Origin: an uncultured Spirochaetales bacterium
GTDB taxonomy: Bacteria; Spirochaetota; Spirochaetia; Sphaerochaetales; Sphaerochaetaceae
Direction of reading: 5' to 3'
Assembly (NCBI GenBank): GCA_949285785.1
Contig: CASEAG010000002.1
Coordinates: forward strand, 1-64,000
Length of the DNA: 64,000 nt
The translations under genes were made by a program, and so were the position numbers. Shown here piece by piece: positions 15,258 through 23,242 of the stretch (position 1 is the first letter of the stretch; each line of letters begins with the position of its first letter). The notes under the pieces are model-generated. The model saw only the letters and a program-made list of their open reading frames with translations. It did no database searches and was not told where the DNA came from.

Positions 15258-16568
15258 GTGAAGCTGACTCTCCTCACCATATTCCCGCACTTGTTCGACA
15301 GCCTTCTGGCCAATCCTGTCATTGACAGGGCGATTCGCAACGGTCTCGTGGAGATCGATGTCGTCGATATCCGCAGCCACACGGACGGCTGCTTCCGTGC
15401 GATAGACGATTCGCCATATGGTGGCGGGGCGGGACTCCTGCTCAGAGTGGATGCCTTGAGCCGGGCCCTCGATGCCGTGCACGATCCGTCGTCCAGGACG
15501 ATTCTTCTGGGACCCAAGGGAAGGACGTTCACACAGGATATGGCGCATGAGCTTGCCCGTGAGGAACATGTCATTCTGGTAGCCGGGCATTACGAGGGGG
15601 TGGATGCACGGTTCATGAGCCGTGTCGACGATGAGGTGTCCATAGGCGACTACATCCTCACCGGTGGTGAAAGCGCCGCAACCGTCGTGGCTGAAGCCGT
15701 CATACGACTGCTCGATGGAGCACTTCGTGGAGAGTCGTCAATCGAGGAGAGCTTCGAGAACGGGCTGTTGGAGCATCCCCAGTACACGCATCCCGTGGAA
15801 TATGATGGCATGCGTGTCCCTGATGTGCTCATGAGCGGCGACAGGGAGGAAATCGCACGCTTCAATGAGCTCGAGTCAATCAAGGATACCATCAGGCTGA
15901 GGCCGGATCTCCTTCCTCGTGACCAGGAGTTCCGCTTCTTCTCGCTTCACAGGGACTACGGCTATGAGGCGAAGGTCATCAGCTGGCTGGGCGGAAGGAT
16001 CCCCGTCCCCACTGTCGTTCATGAGGAAGGGCGTTACCTCCTGCTTGACAGGTTGAAGGGCAGGAGGCTGAGAGGATCGTCCAGGAACAAGGTGCTTGGC
16101 ACCTGTGCACATGTCCTTGGAATGCTGTGGTCCATGGACACTTCCGGCTGTCCCTGCCTGAAGGATATCCAGTGCACGCTTGCAGACCTGAAGGGCCGTT
16201 CGATGTCATATGACCTGTGGTGCACAGTGGACAGACTTGAGAGGATGACTGTCGAAGAGGAACTGGTGTTCTCGCATGGTGCTCTCACGCTGGACAACAT
16301 CATCGTGAATGGAAACGGTCTTGTCGGCATACTTGATCTTCGCCAGGCCGGTCTTGCGGACCGCCACAGGGATCTTGCATCGATACTCGTCTCCCTTGAA
16401 GAGGAGGGGATCGACGGGCGCGATCTGATCGATATGCTGGAAGTCGAGATCGACGAAGAGAAGCTTGCGTATTTCACACAGCTGGGAAGACTGGAGAGAT
16501 CCCGGCTTCCGTCTGGCACTTCCTGCATATCGCTTTCGGGAAAGAAGAGATCCAGTAGCGAAGAATAG
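15258..16568 (+). CDS. trmD: tRNA (guanine37-N1)-methyltransferase fused to an APH-like pseudokinase domain
   Basis: A 436-residue protein; TrmD alone is usually 230-260. Residues 1-220 are a complete TrmD, with the SPOUT knot visible in L-L-G-P-K-G-R-T-F, A-G-H-Y-E-G-V-D and I-G-D-Y-I-L-T-G-G-E; it methylates G37 of tRNAs to prevent frameshifting. Residues about 235-400 resemble APH(3') phosphotransferases: W-L-G-G-R-I-P-V-P-T-V, H-G-A-L-T-L-D-N (340-347) and G-I-L-D-L-R-Q-A-G-L-A-D-R (357-369). The catalytic Asp of H-G-D is Ala342, while Asn347 and Asp360 keep the APH(3') spacings of 5 and 18. The beta strands and ATP-binding Lys of the N-lobe are absent. GTG 15258 follows a TAGAAT box by 7 nt. 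The domain's role is unknown; RNA or partner binding is possible. Confidence 0.88.
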   Translation: MKLTLLTIFPHLFDSLLANPVIDRAIRNGLVEIDVVDIRSHTDGCFRAIDDSPYGGGAGLLLRVDALSRALDAVHDPSSRTILLGPKGRTFTQDMAHELAREEHVILVAGHYEGVDARFMSRVDDEVSIGDYILTGGESAATVVAEAVIRLLDGALRGESSIEESFENGLLEHPQYTHPVEYDGMRVPDVLMSGDREEIARFNELESIKDTIRLRPDLLPRDQEFRFFSLHRDYGYEAKVISWLGGRIPVPTVVHEEGRYLLLDRLKGRRLRGSSRNKVLGTCAHVLGMLWSMDTSGCPCLKDIQCTLADLKGRSMSYDLWCTVDRLERMTVEEELVFSHGALTLDNIIVNGNGLVGILDLRQAGLADRHRDLASILVSLEEEGIDGRDLIDMLEVEIDEEKLAYFTQLGRLERSRLPSGTSCISLSGKKRSSSEE

Positions 16569-16650
16569 GATTTCAGCCACTGCGCGCTGAAACGGGGACA
16601 GGTGACGATTCGGGTAACGATAGCCATGTCTCGCTGTAGCAGAAAAGAAG

Positions 16651-16683
16651 AAAGCCTCCCGACTCTTTAGGTCAGAAGGCTTT
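16651..16683. terminator. Bidirectional terminator between trmD and tRNA-Val
   Basis: AAAGCCT pairs with AGGCTTT, extended by an inner GAC/GTC pair. T-rich tracts follow on both strands (TTTTCGATTT on plus, CTTCTTTTCT on minus), so it can end both trmD and the tRNA gene. Confidence 0.75.
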
Positions 16684-16689
16684 TCGATT

Positions 16690-16761
16690 TGGGCGGTATA
16701 GGGTTTGAACCTATGACTTCCACCACGTCAAGGTGGCACTCTCCCGCTGAGTTAACCGCCC
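16690..16761 (-). tRNA. tRNA-Val (GAC)
   Basis: A full cloverleaf on the minus strand: acceptor GGGCGGT/ACCGCCC, D arm ACTC/GAGT, anticodon stem CCACC/GGTGG with loop TTGACGT (anticodon GAC), T arm ATAGG-TTCAAAC-CCTAT. CCA is not encoded. A promoter of its own lies just upstream. Confidence 0.95.
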
Positions 16762-16774
16762 AGCGACTCTCTGC

Positions 16775-16803
16775 ACATTACAGCAATTAAGGATTTGTGT
16801 AAA
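16775..16803 (-). promoter_or_regulatory. Promoter of tRNA-Val
   Basis: TTTACA (16798-16803), 17 nt, TAATGT (16775-16780), 13 nt before the tRNA 5' end. Confidence 0.6.
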
Positions 16804-16885
16804 GAGGGTACGAATGTTTTTTTTCTGGTGGCGCTCTTCACGACATTTTGTATGCAGATTCATCCTGGACGGGATGGTAAAAGAG

Positions 16886-16912
16886 ATCCTCACCCGGGGG
16901 GTGGGTGAGGAT
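16886..16912 (-). terminator. Terminator of the small secreted protein gene
   Basis: ATCCTCACCC pairs perfectly with GGGTGAGGAT (10 bp, 7-nt loop); the minus strand continues CTCTTTTACC. It lies just after the stop of the 92-residue gene. Confidence 0.8.
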
Positions 16913-16937
16913 GACCGGGAAACTATTGCAACGGCTG

Positions 16938-17216
16938 TCACTCAGCCGTAAAGCACAACTTCATTCCATCGGATGCGAGCGAATAGTCGAAATCAGTGGT
17001 ATCGGCAATCATTCTGCCATCCTTGTCATATGCAGCGAATGACACTTTATCAGTGTTCATGCCCACGCTTATCCTGTCCTCCGCAATCGAGACGGTCGCT
17101 TTCGGCGGGACCGTCGCCACGAGATGCAATGTCACGACCTCGGTCTTTGCGAAAATGGAAAAAGCGGAGGCGATGAGGATGATTGTCATCATTGCGGTTT
17201 TCTTCAGATTCTTCAT
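16938..17216 (-). CDS. Small secreted protein of unknown function
   Basis: A 92-residue protein with a clear signal peptide (M-K-N-L-K-K, a 15-residue hydrophobic core, then I-F-A-K cleavage near residue 23) and a mature part of about 70 residues that alternates hydrophobic and polar residues as in a small beta sandwich. The start is the ATG after a GGAGGT ribosome site 9 nt upstream; longer readings would leave the signal peptide inside the protein. It has its own terminator. The 585-base upstream gap is AT-rich and repeat-bearing, suggesting tight regulation. I find no family match. Confidence 0.7.
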   Translation of the reverse strand: MKNLKKTAMMTIILIASAFSIFAKTEVVTLHLVATVPPKATVSIAEDRISVGMNTDKVSFAAYDKDGRMIADTTDFDYSLASDGMKLCFTAE

Positions 17217-17801
17217 CTTCTTACACCTCCTGCTCGTAGAATGTAGCTGTAAAATACAGGCACTTCTTACATTGGTCAATATAAATCTTTGTAATATAAG
17301 AAAATAACATTGGTCATACTTGTTACATGAATGAGTATGGACTTATGACATCATGATGCTTCCACAATTCGCTTTCAGTCGATATTTCGTCATGTAATGT
17401 AAGAAGAAATGCCGAAGATTTCCCTGATTTGCAACGAAATTGACCGGTTTATCTTATGACATATGGTTACATATGACATAGGTCATAATATGGTCTCACA
17501 ACCTGTTTTGGATGCTTGTGATAAATTGACAAATCCAATCGTTGTTGTACGTTTTTGCCGTACATTGCGCAGCTTGATGTCACAAGTGTCCTGACTTTGT
17601 CACAGAACATGTGACAAGTCGTGCCTGGTTTAAGGGCATGTCTCCTGTATCGCTTTGCCCACAGATGCATTGCCCATCATGTTTCCTGTTGATATTTGTG
17701 GATTCTCTCATTTTTCTTGAGCTCTTTTTGTTTTTCATCGACGAAAGTACACACAAAAGCGATCCTTTCATGCTAGAATTCCTACTACAAGAGGTGAGCT
17801 A
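17217..17801. promoter_or_regulatory. Long AT-rich intergenic control region
   Basis: This 585-base gap lies between the divergent small secreted protein gene and the nucleoside ABC operon. It is much richer in A and T than the flanking genes and has no credible reading frame. It holds a 10-base direct repeat ACATTGGTCA (17269-17278 and 17307-17316), two copies of ATGACATA around 17456-17481 and a perfect palindrome at 17597-17617. TAGAAT just upstream of the importer ribosome site (17773-17778) is the likely -10 of that operon. No riboswitch fold could be recognised. Confidence 0.5.
17597..17617. promoter_or_regulatory. Palindromic operator candidate
   Basis: TTGTCACA, 5 nt, TGTGACAA: an 8-bp perfect inverted repeat. 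The shape fits a dimeric helix-turn-helix regulator such as the Crp/Fnr family. A 13-base near match to its right half and flank lies at 34081-34093. Confidence 0.5.
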
Positions 17802-19334
17802 TTGGAAAAGAGCAACGCCATTGAGATGCTGGGCATCACCAAGAGCTTCGGGCAGGTGCTGGCCAACGACCACATAGACTTCTCCGTCAGATGGGGTGAG
17901 ATCCTCGCCCTGCTGGGAGAGAACGGAAGCGGAAAGACGACGCTGATGAACATGCTCAGCGGAATCTATCAGCCGGATGAAGGCCGCATACTCGAGGATG
18001 GACAGGAGATATATATCCGGTCTCCGAAGGATGCCTACGAGCATGGCATTGGAATGATCCATCAGCACTACAAGCTCATCGAGGTCTTCACCGCGGCCCA
18101 GAACATGATTCTCGGTCTTGATGAAGGCAGAATGGACATGCGAAAGGTCGAGAGCCGGGTCAAGGAGATCTGCGACCGCTACGGTTTCGAGATCGATCCT
18201 GCGATGAAGGTGTACGACATGTCCGTGTCGCAGAAGCAGACCGTGGAGATCGTCAAGGTCCTCTTCCGCGGTGCGAACATCCTGGTGCTGGATGAGCCGA
18301 CTGCAGTGCTGACCCCCCAGGAGACGGTCAAGCTCTTCAAGGTCCTTAGGAACATGAAGGAGGACGGCAAGGCCATCGTCATCATCACCCACAAGCTCAA
18401 TGAGGTCATGGAGGTCAGCGACCGCGTCTCCGTATTGAGAAAGGGCCAGTACATCGGCACTGTCGAGACGAGTCGGACGAATCCGCAGGCCCTGACGGAC
18501 ATGATGGTCGGACATGCGGTGAGCCTCAACATCGACAGGCCCAGATATGACAATCCGCAGACCAGGCTTGTCGTCGAGGGGCTGACATGCGTCGACGAAG
18601 AGGGCATCGCCAGGCTCGAGGACGTATCGTTCACCGCCAACACCGGAGAGATCCTCGGCGTGGCCGGCATCTCGGGCTCGGGACAGAAGGAGCTTCTCGA
18701 GGCCATGACCGGGCTGTATCCGGTCAAGGCGGGAAGTGTCCGCTTCCTGAACGACAAGGGAGAGGAGGTCGAGCTCATCGGCAAGACTCCGATGCAGATC
18801 CGCAGGACCGGCGTCGGGATGGCGTTCGTGCCTGAGGACAGACTCGGCATGGGCCTTGTAGGATCCATGGGAATGACGGGCAACATGATGCTGCGCTCCT
18901 GGCGCAATGGAAGAGGCGCCCTCCTCAAGAGGAAGGATCCCCAGGCGCTCGCCGACAGGATTCTGGAGGAGCTGGAGGTCGTCACCCCAGGAACCGAATA
19001 CCCGGTGCGCCGCCTGTCCGGAGGAAATGTCCAGAAGGTGCTTGTCGGACGCGAGATAGCCATACAGCCTTCGGTTCTGCTGACCGCCTACGCCGTGAGA
19101 GGCCTGGATATAAACACCTCATATACCATCTATAGGCTGTTGACCGAGCAGAAGATGAAGGGCGTCGCCGTCGTATATGTCGGCGAAGACCTCGATGTGC
19201 TTCTCGAGCTCGCAGACCGCATCCTCGTCCTGTGTGGCGGCCGTGTAAGCGGCATCGTCGATGCAAGGACGACCACCAAGGAGGAGATAGGACTCATGAT
19301 GACCCATCTCGGAGGCAAGGAGGTGAATGGATGA
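17802..19334 (+). CDS. Nucleoside ABC importer, ATP-binding protein
   Basis: A 510-residue protein with two nucleotide-binding domains, as in the BmpDEFG/YufO and RnsB purine nucleoside importers. The first has Walker A G-E-N-G-S-G-K-T-T and Walker B L-V-L-D-E-P-T-A-V-L-T. The second has L-S-G-G-N-V-Q-K-V-L-V-G-R-E but its Walker A region is A-G-I-S-G-S-G-Q-K and Walker B ends L-L-T-A-Y-A-V-R-G-L-D, lacking the catalytic Glu, as usual in this family. It powers uptake with the two permeases that follow. The start is TTG 17802, supported by GAGGTGAG 3-4 nt upstream. It overlaps the next gene by 4 bases. Confidence 0.93.
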   Translation: MEKSNAIEMLGITKSFGQVLANDHIDFSVRWGEILALLGENGSGKTTLMNMLSGIYQPDEGRILEDGQEIYIRSPKDAYEHGIGMIHQHYKLIEVFTAAQNMILGLDEGRMDMRKVESRVKEICDRYGFEIDPAMKVYDMSVSQKQTVEIVKVLFRGANILVLDEPTAVLTPQETVKLFKVLRNMKEDGKAIVIITHKLNEVMEVSDRVSVLRKGQYIGTVETSRTNPQALTDMMVGHAVSLNIDRPRYDNPQTRLVVEGLTCVDEEGIARLEDVSFTANTGEILGVAGISGSGQKELLEAMTGLYPVKAGSVRFLNDKGEEVELIGKTPMQIRRTGVGMAFVPEDRLGMGLVGSMGMTGNMMLRSWRNGRGALLKRKDPQALADRILEELEVVTPGTEYPVRRLSGGNVQKVLVGREIAIQPSVLLTAYAVRGLDINTSYTIYRLLTEQKMKGVAVVYVGEDLDVLLELADRILVLCGGRVSGIVDARTTTKEEIGLMMTHLGGKEVNG

Positions 19335-20425
19335 GCACTGTCACCAAGACGCCTTTCGTCCGCCTTGCGAAGCGGACCGACATCAATCCGAGGCGGGCCT
19401 GGATCATCCGTGTCTCGTCGATCGTCATCGCACTGCTTCTCGGCTGCATCCCGATGATCATAACAGGTACCAACCCAGTGGACGCCTATTCGGTCATCGT
19501 CCAGGGATCTCTTCTCAGGCCGGTGTACTTCCGGCAGACGGTGAAGATAGCCATACCGCTGCTTGCCTGTGCCCTGGCCATCGCCCCATGTTTCAAGATG
19601 CGCTTCTGGAACATCGGCGCAGAAGGGCAGATCACCATCGGTGCGATGTGTGCGACATACTTCGCGCTGTACTGGGTCGGCAAGGTCCCCCATGTCATGC
19701 TTCTTGTGATCATGTTCCTGGCCGGAGTGGTCGGAGGCGGGCTGTGGGGTCTCATCCCCGCGTTCTTCAAGGCGAAGTGGAACACGAACGAGACTCTGTT
19801 CACGCTGATGATGAACTACATCGCCATAGGCATCGTCGCATGGCTGCAGGGCGGCCCCTGGGAAGGCAGGCAGGGAAGCCAGCTGATACCGCAGTTCAAC
19901 GCCGCCGCCAGGCTGCCTGACCTCTTCGGTGTCCACATCGGATGGATCTTCACCCTGATTCTTGTCGTCCTCATGTACTTCTATATGAACAAGACGAAGC
20001 AGGGCTATGAGATCGCGGTCATAGGCGACAGCACCAACACGGCCCGCTACGCCGGAATGAACGTCGGCTACATAATGATGCGCACCATGGCCATATCCGG
20101 AGCCATAAGCGGCTTCGTGGGCTTCATGATCGTCTCGGGTGCGAACTACACACTCTACAGCGGAGTGGCCGACGGCGTCGGCTTCACCGCAATAAGCGTC
20201 GCCTGGCTGAGCCAGCTCAATCCATTCGCGATGATCGTCATCTCGATGCTGCTGGCTGTTCTGGACAAGGGTTCGACGACGTTGCAGTCGCGCCTGGGCG
20301 TCCCCGCATCGATCTCCGACATCATCACCGGAATCCTGCTGTTCACGATGCTCAGCTGCGAGTTCTTCATCAACTACCGTCTCATCTTCCGAGGACGTGC
20401 ACAGGACAAGGAGGACGTGAAATGA
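19331..20425 (+). CDS. Nucleoside ABC importer, permease 1
   Basis: A 364-residue inner-membrane permease of the BmpD/RnsC-like branch. About eight to ten hydrophobic helices follow a basic N-terminus (first helix about 24-45), with the family loop F-W-N-I-G-A-E-G-Q-I-T-I-G and the later A-I-G-I-V-A-W-L-Q-G-G-P-W. ATG 19331 overlaps the ATPase stop (ATGA) and its own stop overlaps the next permease in the same way, so the three are translated as a coupled unit. GGAGGTGAA stands just upstream. The substrate is most likely a purine or other nucleoside, in keeping with the adenine genes 2 kb downstream. Confidence 0.93.
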   Translation: MSTVTKTPFVRLAKRTDINPRRAWIIRVSSIVIALLLGCIPMIITGTNPVDAYSVIVQGSLLRPVYFRQTVKIAIPLLACALAIAPCFKMRFWNIGAEGQITIGAMCATYFALYWVGKVPHVMLLVIMFLAGVVGGGLWGLIPAFFKAKWNTNETLFTLMMNYIAIGIVAWLQGGPWEGRQGSQLIPQFNAAARLPDLFGVHIGWIFTLILVVLMYFYMNKTKQGYEIAVIGDSTNTARYAGMNVGYIMMRTMAISGAISGFVGFMIVSGANYTLYSGVADGVGFTAISVAWLSQLNPFAMIVISMLLAVLDKGSTTLQSRLGVPASISDIITGILLFTMLSCEFFINYRLIFRGRAQDKEDVK

Positions 20426-21405
20426 ATACGATCGTCACTCTTATCACGGCAGGAATAACGTTCGGAACCGTGCTCATGTACGGCACACTCGGAGAGATAC
20501 TCACCGAGAAGTCCGGAAACCTCAATCTCGGTGTCGAGGGCATCATGTACATGGGAGGCGCTTTCGGGCTTGCCGGAGCCTTCTACTACGAGAAGGCCGC
20601 CGGAGCCGCCGCAAGCGGCCCCGTGGCGATCCTCTTCGCCCTGCTTGCCGCGTTCGCCGCTGGATGTGCAGCCAGTGCGATATACAGCTTCCTCACCATA
20701 ACGCTGCGTACCAACCAGAACGTCACAGGTCTCGCCCTCTCGATCTTCGGAACGGGCGTCGGCCAGTTCGTCGGAGAGTTCATGCGTCTGAGCGAAGGCG
20801 GATACGTCGCGCTGAGCAACCATCTCAAGGACTCCTTCGCCGCCGCGATAATGCCGGACTTCCTTCAGGGCATACCTGTCCTTGGGCAGATACTCTTCAG
20901 CCATACGGTCTTCTTCTATATGGCGATCGTCCTGGCGGTGCTGATGCATCTGTATTTCACAAGGACCCGTTCCGGCCTATATCTGAGGGCGGTGGGAGAG
21001 AGCCCGGCGACCAGCGATGCCGCGGGAATCAACACAACACGCTACAAGTATCTTGCCACGATCATCGGCGGAGGCATCTCGGCGATCGGCGGCATGGTGT
21101 ACATAGTCACGACGGCCGGCTGCGTATGGAACCACGAGGGCCTGTCCGGAGTCGGCTGGCTCGCGGTCGCGCTTGTCATCTTCTGCATCTGGAAGCCGTT
21201 GAACGCCATCTGGGGCAGCGTGATCTTCGGTGCGATGATGATCATGTACCTGCGCGTGTCGCTCCCGTTCATGCCGCAGCAGCTGTACAAGATACTGCCG
21301 TATGTGGTCACGGTCATCGTCCTGATCTTCACCAGCATGCGCAACAGCCGAGACAAGCAGCCTCCTGCATCGCTGGGAGTGAACTATTTCCGCGAAGAGC
21401 GGTGA
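20422..21405 (+). CDS. Nucleoside ABC importer, permease 2
   Basis: A 327-residue permease with the diagnostic loop G-N-L-N-L-G-V-E-G-I-M-Y-M-G, which defines the RnsD/BmpG side of the nucleoside importer. About eight membrane helices are visible, with L-R-A-V-G-E-S-P-A-T-S-D-A-A-G-I-N as the coupling region facing the ATPase. The ATG overlaps the previous stop by 4 bases. The binding-protein gene follows after 95 bases that contain a hairpin and a promoter-like sequence. Confidence 0.93.
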   Translation: MNTIVTLITAGITFGTVLMYGTLGEILTEKSGNLNLGVEGIMYMGGAFGLAGAFYYEKAAGAAASGPVAILFALLAAFAAGCAASAIYSFLTITLRTNQNVTGLALSIFGTGVGQFVGEFMRLSEGGYVALSNHLKDSFAAAIMPDFLQGIPVLGQILFSHTVFFYMAIVLAVLMHLYFTRTRSGLYLRAVGESPATSDAAGINTTRYKYLATIIGGGISAIGGMVYIVTTAGCVWNHEGLSGVGWLAVALVIFCIWKPLNAIWGSVIFGAMMIMYLRVSLPFMPQQLYKILPYVVTVIVLIFTSMRNSRDKQPPASLGVNYFREER

Positions 21406-21419
21406 AAATGTCTGTGGAG

Positions 21420-21452
21420 CAGGTGCCACGAGGATGGCATCTGTTGTAGAAT
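21420..21452 (+). promoter_or_regulatory. Hairpin and internal promoter ahead of the Bmp gene
   Basis: CAGGTGCC pairs with GGCATCTG (8 bp, one G-T; 21420-21443) and is followed by TAGAAT (21447-21452) with TGCCAC 17 nt upstream. It could raise expression of the binding protein relative to the permeases, by a second promoter or by stabilising a processed mRNA. Confidence 0.45.
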
Positions 21453-21500
21453 AGGATAGGGCTTCCCGGGTGGGAGGCGACATGAAAAAGGAGAAGAGAC

Positions 21501-22715
21501 ATGAAAAGACTATCCTTAGTCCTGATTGTGCTGGCCATGGTCAGTGCGATGGTGTTCGCAGGCGGCTCCAGCGAGAGCGCTGCCGCGACAGGCGATTCCA
21601 ACACGGTGAAGGTGGGACTCATCTGCATCGGCGACGAGAACGACCAGGGATACACCTACAACTTCATCCGTGGCCGTGACGAGGCGACGGAGAACCTTGC
21701 CAAGGAGGGTATCAACGTAGAGTGGCTGACCATCTACAACATCGGCGAGGACTCGAGCTGCATCGACGCCAACATCGAGGCCGCCGAGGAGGGATGTCAG
21801 ATCATCATCAACAACAGCTATGGATTCGAACCCTACATGCTCGAGGTCGTCGACGACTATCCCGAGATCACGTTCATCAGCTGCACCAGCTACATGAGCT
21901 GGAACGACGGCAGGGACAACACCCACAACGCGTTCGCCAACATCTATGAAGGCCGCTACATCGCAGGTGTCGTCGCCGGCATGAAGCTGCAGCAGATGAT
22001 CGACGAGGGGCAGATCACTCCCGAGCAGGCCGTCATCGGCTATGTCGGAGCATTCCCGTTCGCAGAGGTCGTCTCCGGCTACACCAGCTACTTCCTCGGT
22101 GCAAGGAGCGTATGTCCCTCCGTCACGATGAAGGTCATGTATGTGAGCTCCTGGTCCGATGCGACCGCCGAGTCCGATGCAGCCCTCGCCCTGATCGACC
22201 AGGGATGTGTGCTCATCAGCCAGCACTCCGACAACACGACTCCGGCCACCGCCGCCCAGAGCCGTGGCGTCTACCACACCGGCTACAACAACGACATGAC
22301 GGGCATCGCCCCCGATGCATCCCTCATCGGTACGAGAATCGACTGGGGCATCTACTTCACCGAGGCCATCAGAGCCTATGTCAACGGCGAGGAGATTCCT
22401 CAGGACTGGTGCAAGGGAATGGGTGAGGGCGCAGTCGTCATGACTCCGCTCAACGAGGCCATCGCCGCTCCTGGAACCGCCGAGAAGATCGCCGAGGTCG
22501 AGGCCGCGATCGCAGACGGAAGTCTCGAGGTGTTCGATACCTCCACGTTCACCGTCGGTGGACAGACGGTCACCACCGCAATGGCTCTCGATACCGATGG
22601 CGACTTCACGCCTGACAGCGTCGAGGCTGTGCACGATGGTGCATTCCACGAGTCCGAGGCTCAGAGCGCACCGTACTTCACGCTCAGAATCGACGGAATC
22701 GTCGAGCTCAACTGA
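21501..22715 (+). CDS. Bmp-family nucleoside-binding protein
   Basis: A 404-residue extracytoplasmic binding protein of the BMP (basic membrane protein / PnrA / TmpC) family, the substrate receptor of the importer encoded just upstream. The mature part begins V-K-V-G-L-I-C-I-G-D-E-N-D-Q-G-Y-T-Y-N, with the later family feature I-G-T-R-I-D-W-G-I-Y-F. The signal peptide ends M-V-F-A-G-G-S-S-E-S, so there is no lipobox Cys; tethering must be by another means or the protein is free in the periplasm. AAGGAG lies 8-9 nt before the ATG. Spirochaete relatives bind purine nucleosides. A strong hairpin follows the stop. Confidence 0.93.
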   Translation: MKRLSLVLIVLAMVSAMVFAGGSSESAAATGDSNTVKVGLICIGDENDQGYTYNFIRGRDEATENLAKEGINVEWLTIYNIGEDSSCIDANIEAAEEGCQIIINNSYGFEPYMLEVVDDYPEITFISCTSYMSWNDGRDNTHNAFANIYEGRYIAGVVAGMKLQQMIDEGQITPEQAVIGYVGAFPFAEVVSGYTSYFLGARSVCPSVTMKVMYVSSWSDATAESDAALALIDQGCVLISQHSDNTTPATAAQSRGVYHTGYNNDMTGIAPDASLIGTRIDWGIYFTEAIRAYVNGEEIPQDWCKGMGEGAVVMTPLNEAIAAPGTAEKIAEVEAAIADGSLEVFDTSTFTVGGQTVTTAMALDTDGDFTPDSVEAVHDGAFHESEAQSAPYFTLRIDGIVELN

Positions 22716-22737
22716 TCCGTTACCGGGTTTTGCGATG

Positions 22738-22765
22738 AGAGGGCAGGTCGAGAGACCTGCCCTCT
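22738..22765 (+). terminator. Terminator of the nucleoside importer operon
   Basis: AGAGGGCAGGTC pairs perfectly with GACCTGCCCTCT (12 bp) around a GAGA tetraloop. The T tract is weak, but position and strength favour termination. Confidence 0.75.
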
Positions 22766-22793
22766 GTCATGTCCACGAGGTGGAGAGCTTCCT

Positions 22794-22821
22794 TTGCCTT
22801 TTCGCCTTTTCGATGTATCCT
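22794..22821 (+). promoter_or_regulatory. Leaderless promoter of recX
   Basis: TTGCCT (22794-22799), 16 nt, TATCCT (22816-22821), 7 nt, ATG. Confidence 0.7.
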
Positions 22822-22828
22822 CTCTGTT

Positions 22829-23242
22829 ATGACTGCATACGACAAGGCGCTCTATCTGCTTGGAATGAGGGAGCACGGAAGAAGGGAACTGGAGCTCAAG
22901 CTCATAGGCAAGGGCTATGACGGTGACGATGTGTCGCAGGCTCTGGACCGGCTCGAGGACGAGGGATATCTGTCAGACGAGCGCTTCTGCGAGTCATATA
23001 TCCGATCCAGACTCAGAAGAACACCCGAGGGACGTACGGTCATGATGCACAGGCTGATGGAGAAGGGCATAACGCCCTCCCAGGCATCATCCGCCGTCGC
23101 ATCATACTACGACGAGCATGAGGACGAGATAGAGGAGATCTTCCGCTCGTATGCCGCGAGGCTATACGAGCAGAAGGGTGAGATGAAGGCGAAGGCCGCC
23201 CTCATGCGCAAGGGCATTAGGCTCACGGATCGATTCCGGTGA
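22829..23242 (+). CDS. recX: Regulatory protein RecX
   Basis: A 137-residue helical protein that modulates RecA filaments. Three RecX-type three-helix repeats are visible: A-L-Y-L-L-G-M-R-E-H-G-R-R-E-L-E-L-K-L, then L-E-D-E-G-Y-L-S-D-E-R-F-C-E-S-Y-I-R-S-R, then the last repeat ending A-A-L-M-R-K-G-I. The gene stands alone rather than beside recA. Its ATG is 7 nt after a TATCCT box and lacks a ribosome site. The stop overlaps the convergent adenine deaminase gene by 20 bases. Confidence 0.9.
   Translation: MTAYDKALYLLGMREHGRRELELKLIGKGYDGDDVSQALDRLEDEGYLSDERFCESYIRSRLRRTPEGRTVMMHRLMEKGITPSQASSAVASYYDEHEDEIEEIFRSYAARLYEQKGEMKAKAALMRKGIRLTDRFR

Noticed and set aside
17802-19334. Degenerate second ATPase domain as a novel feature
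   Set aside because: Nucleoside importers of this family normally have a degenerate Walker B in the second domain.
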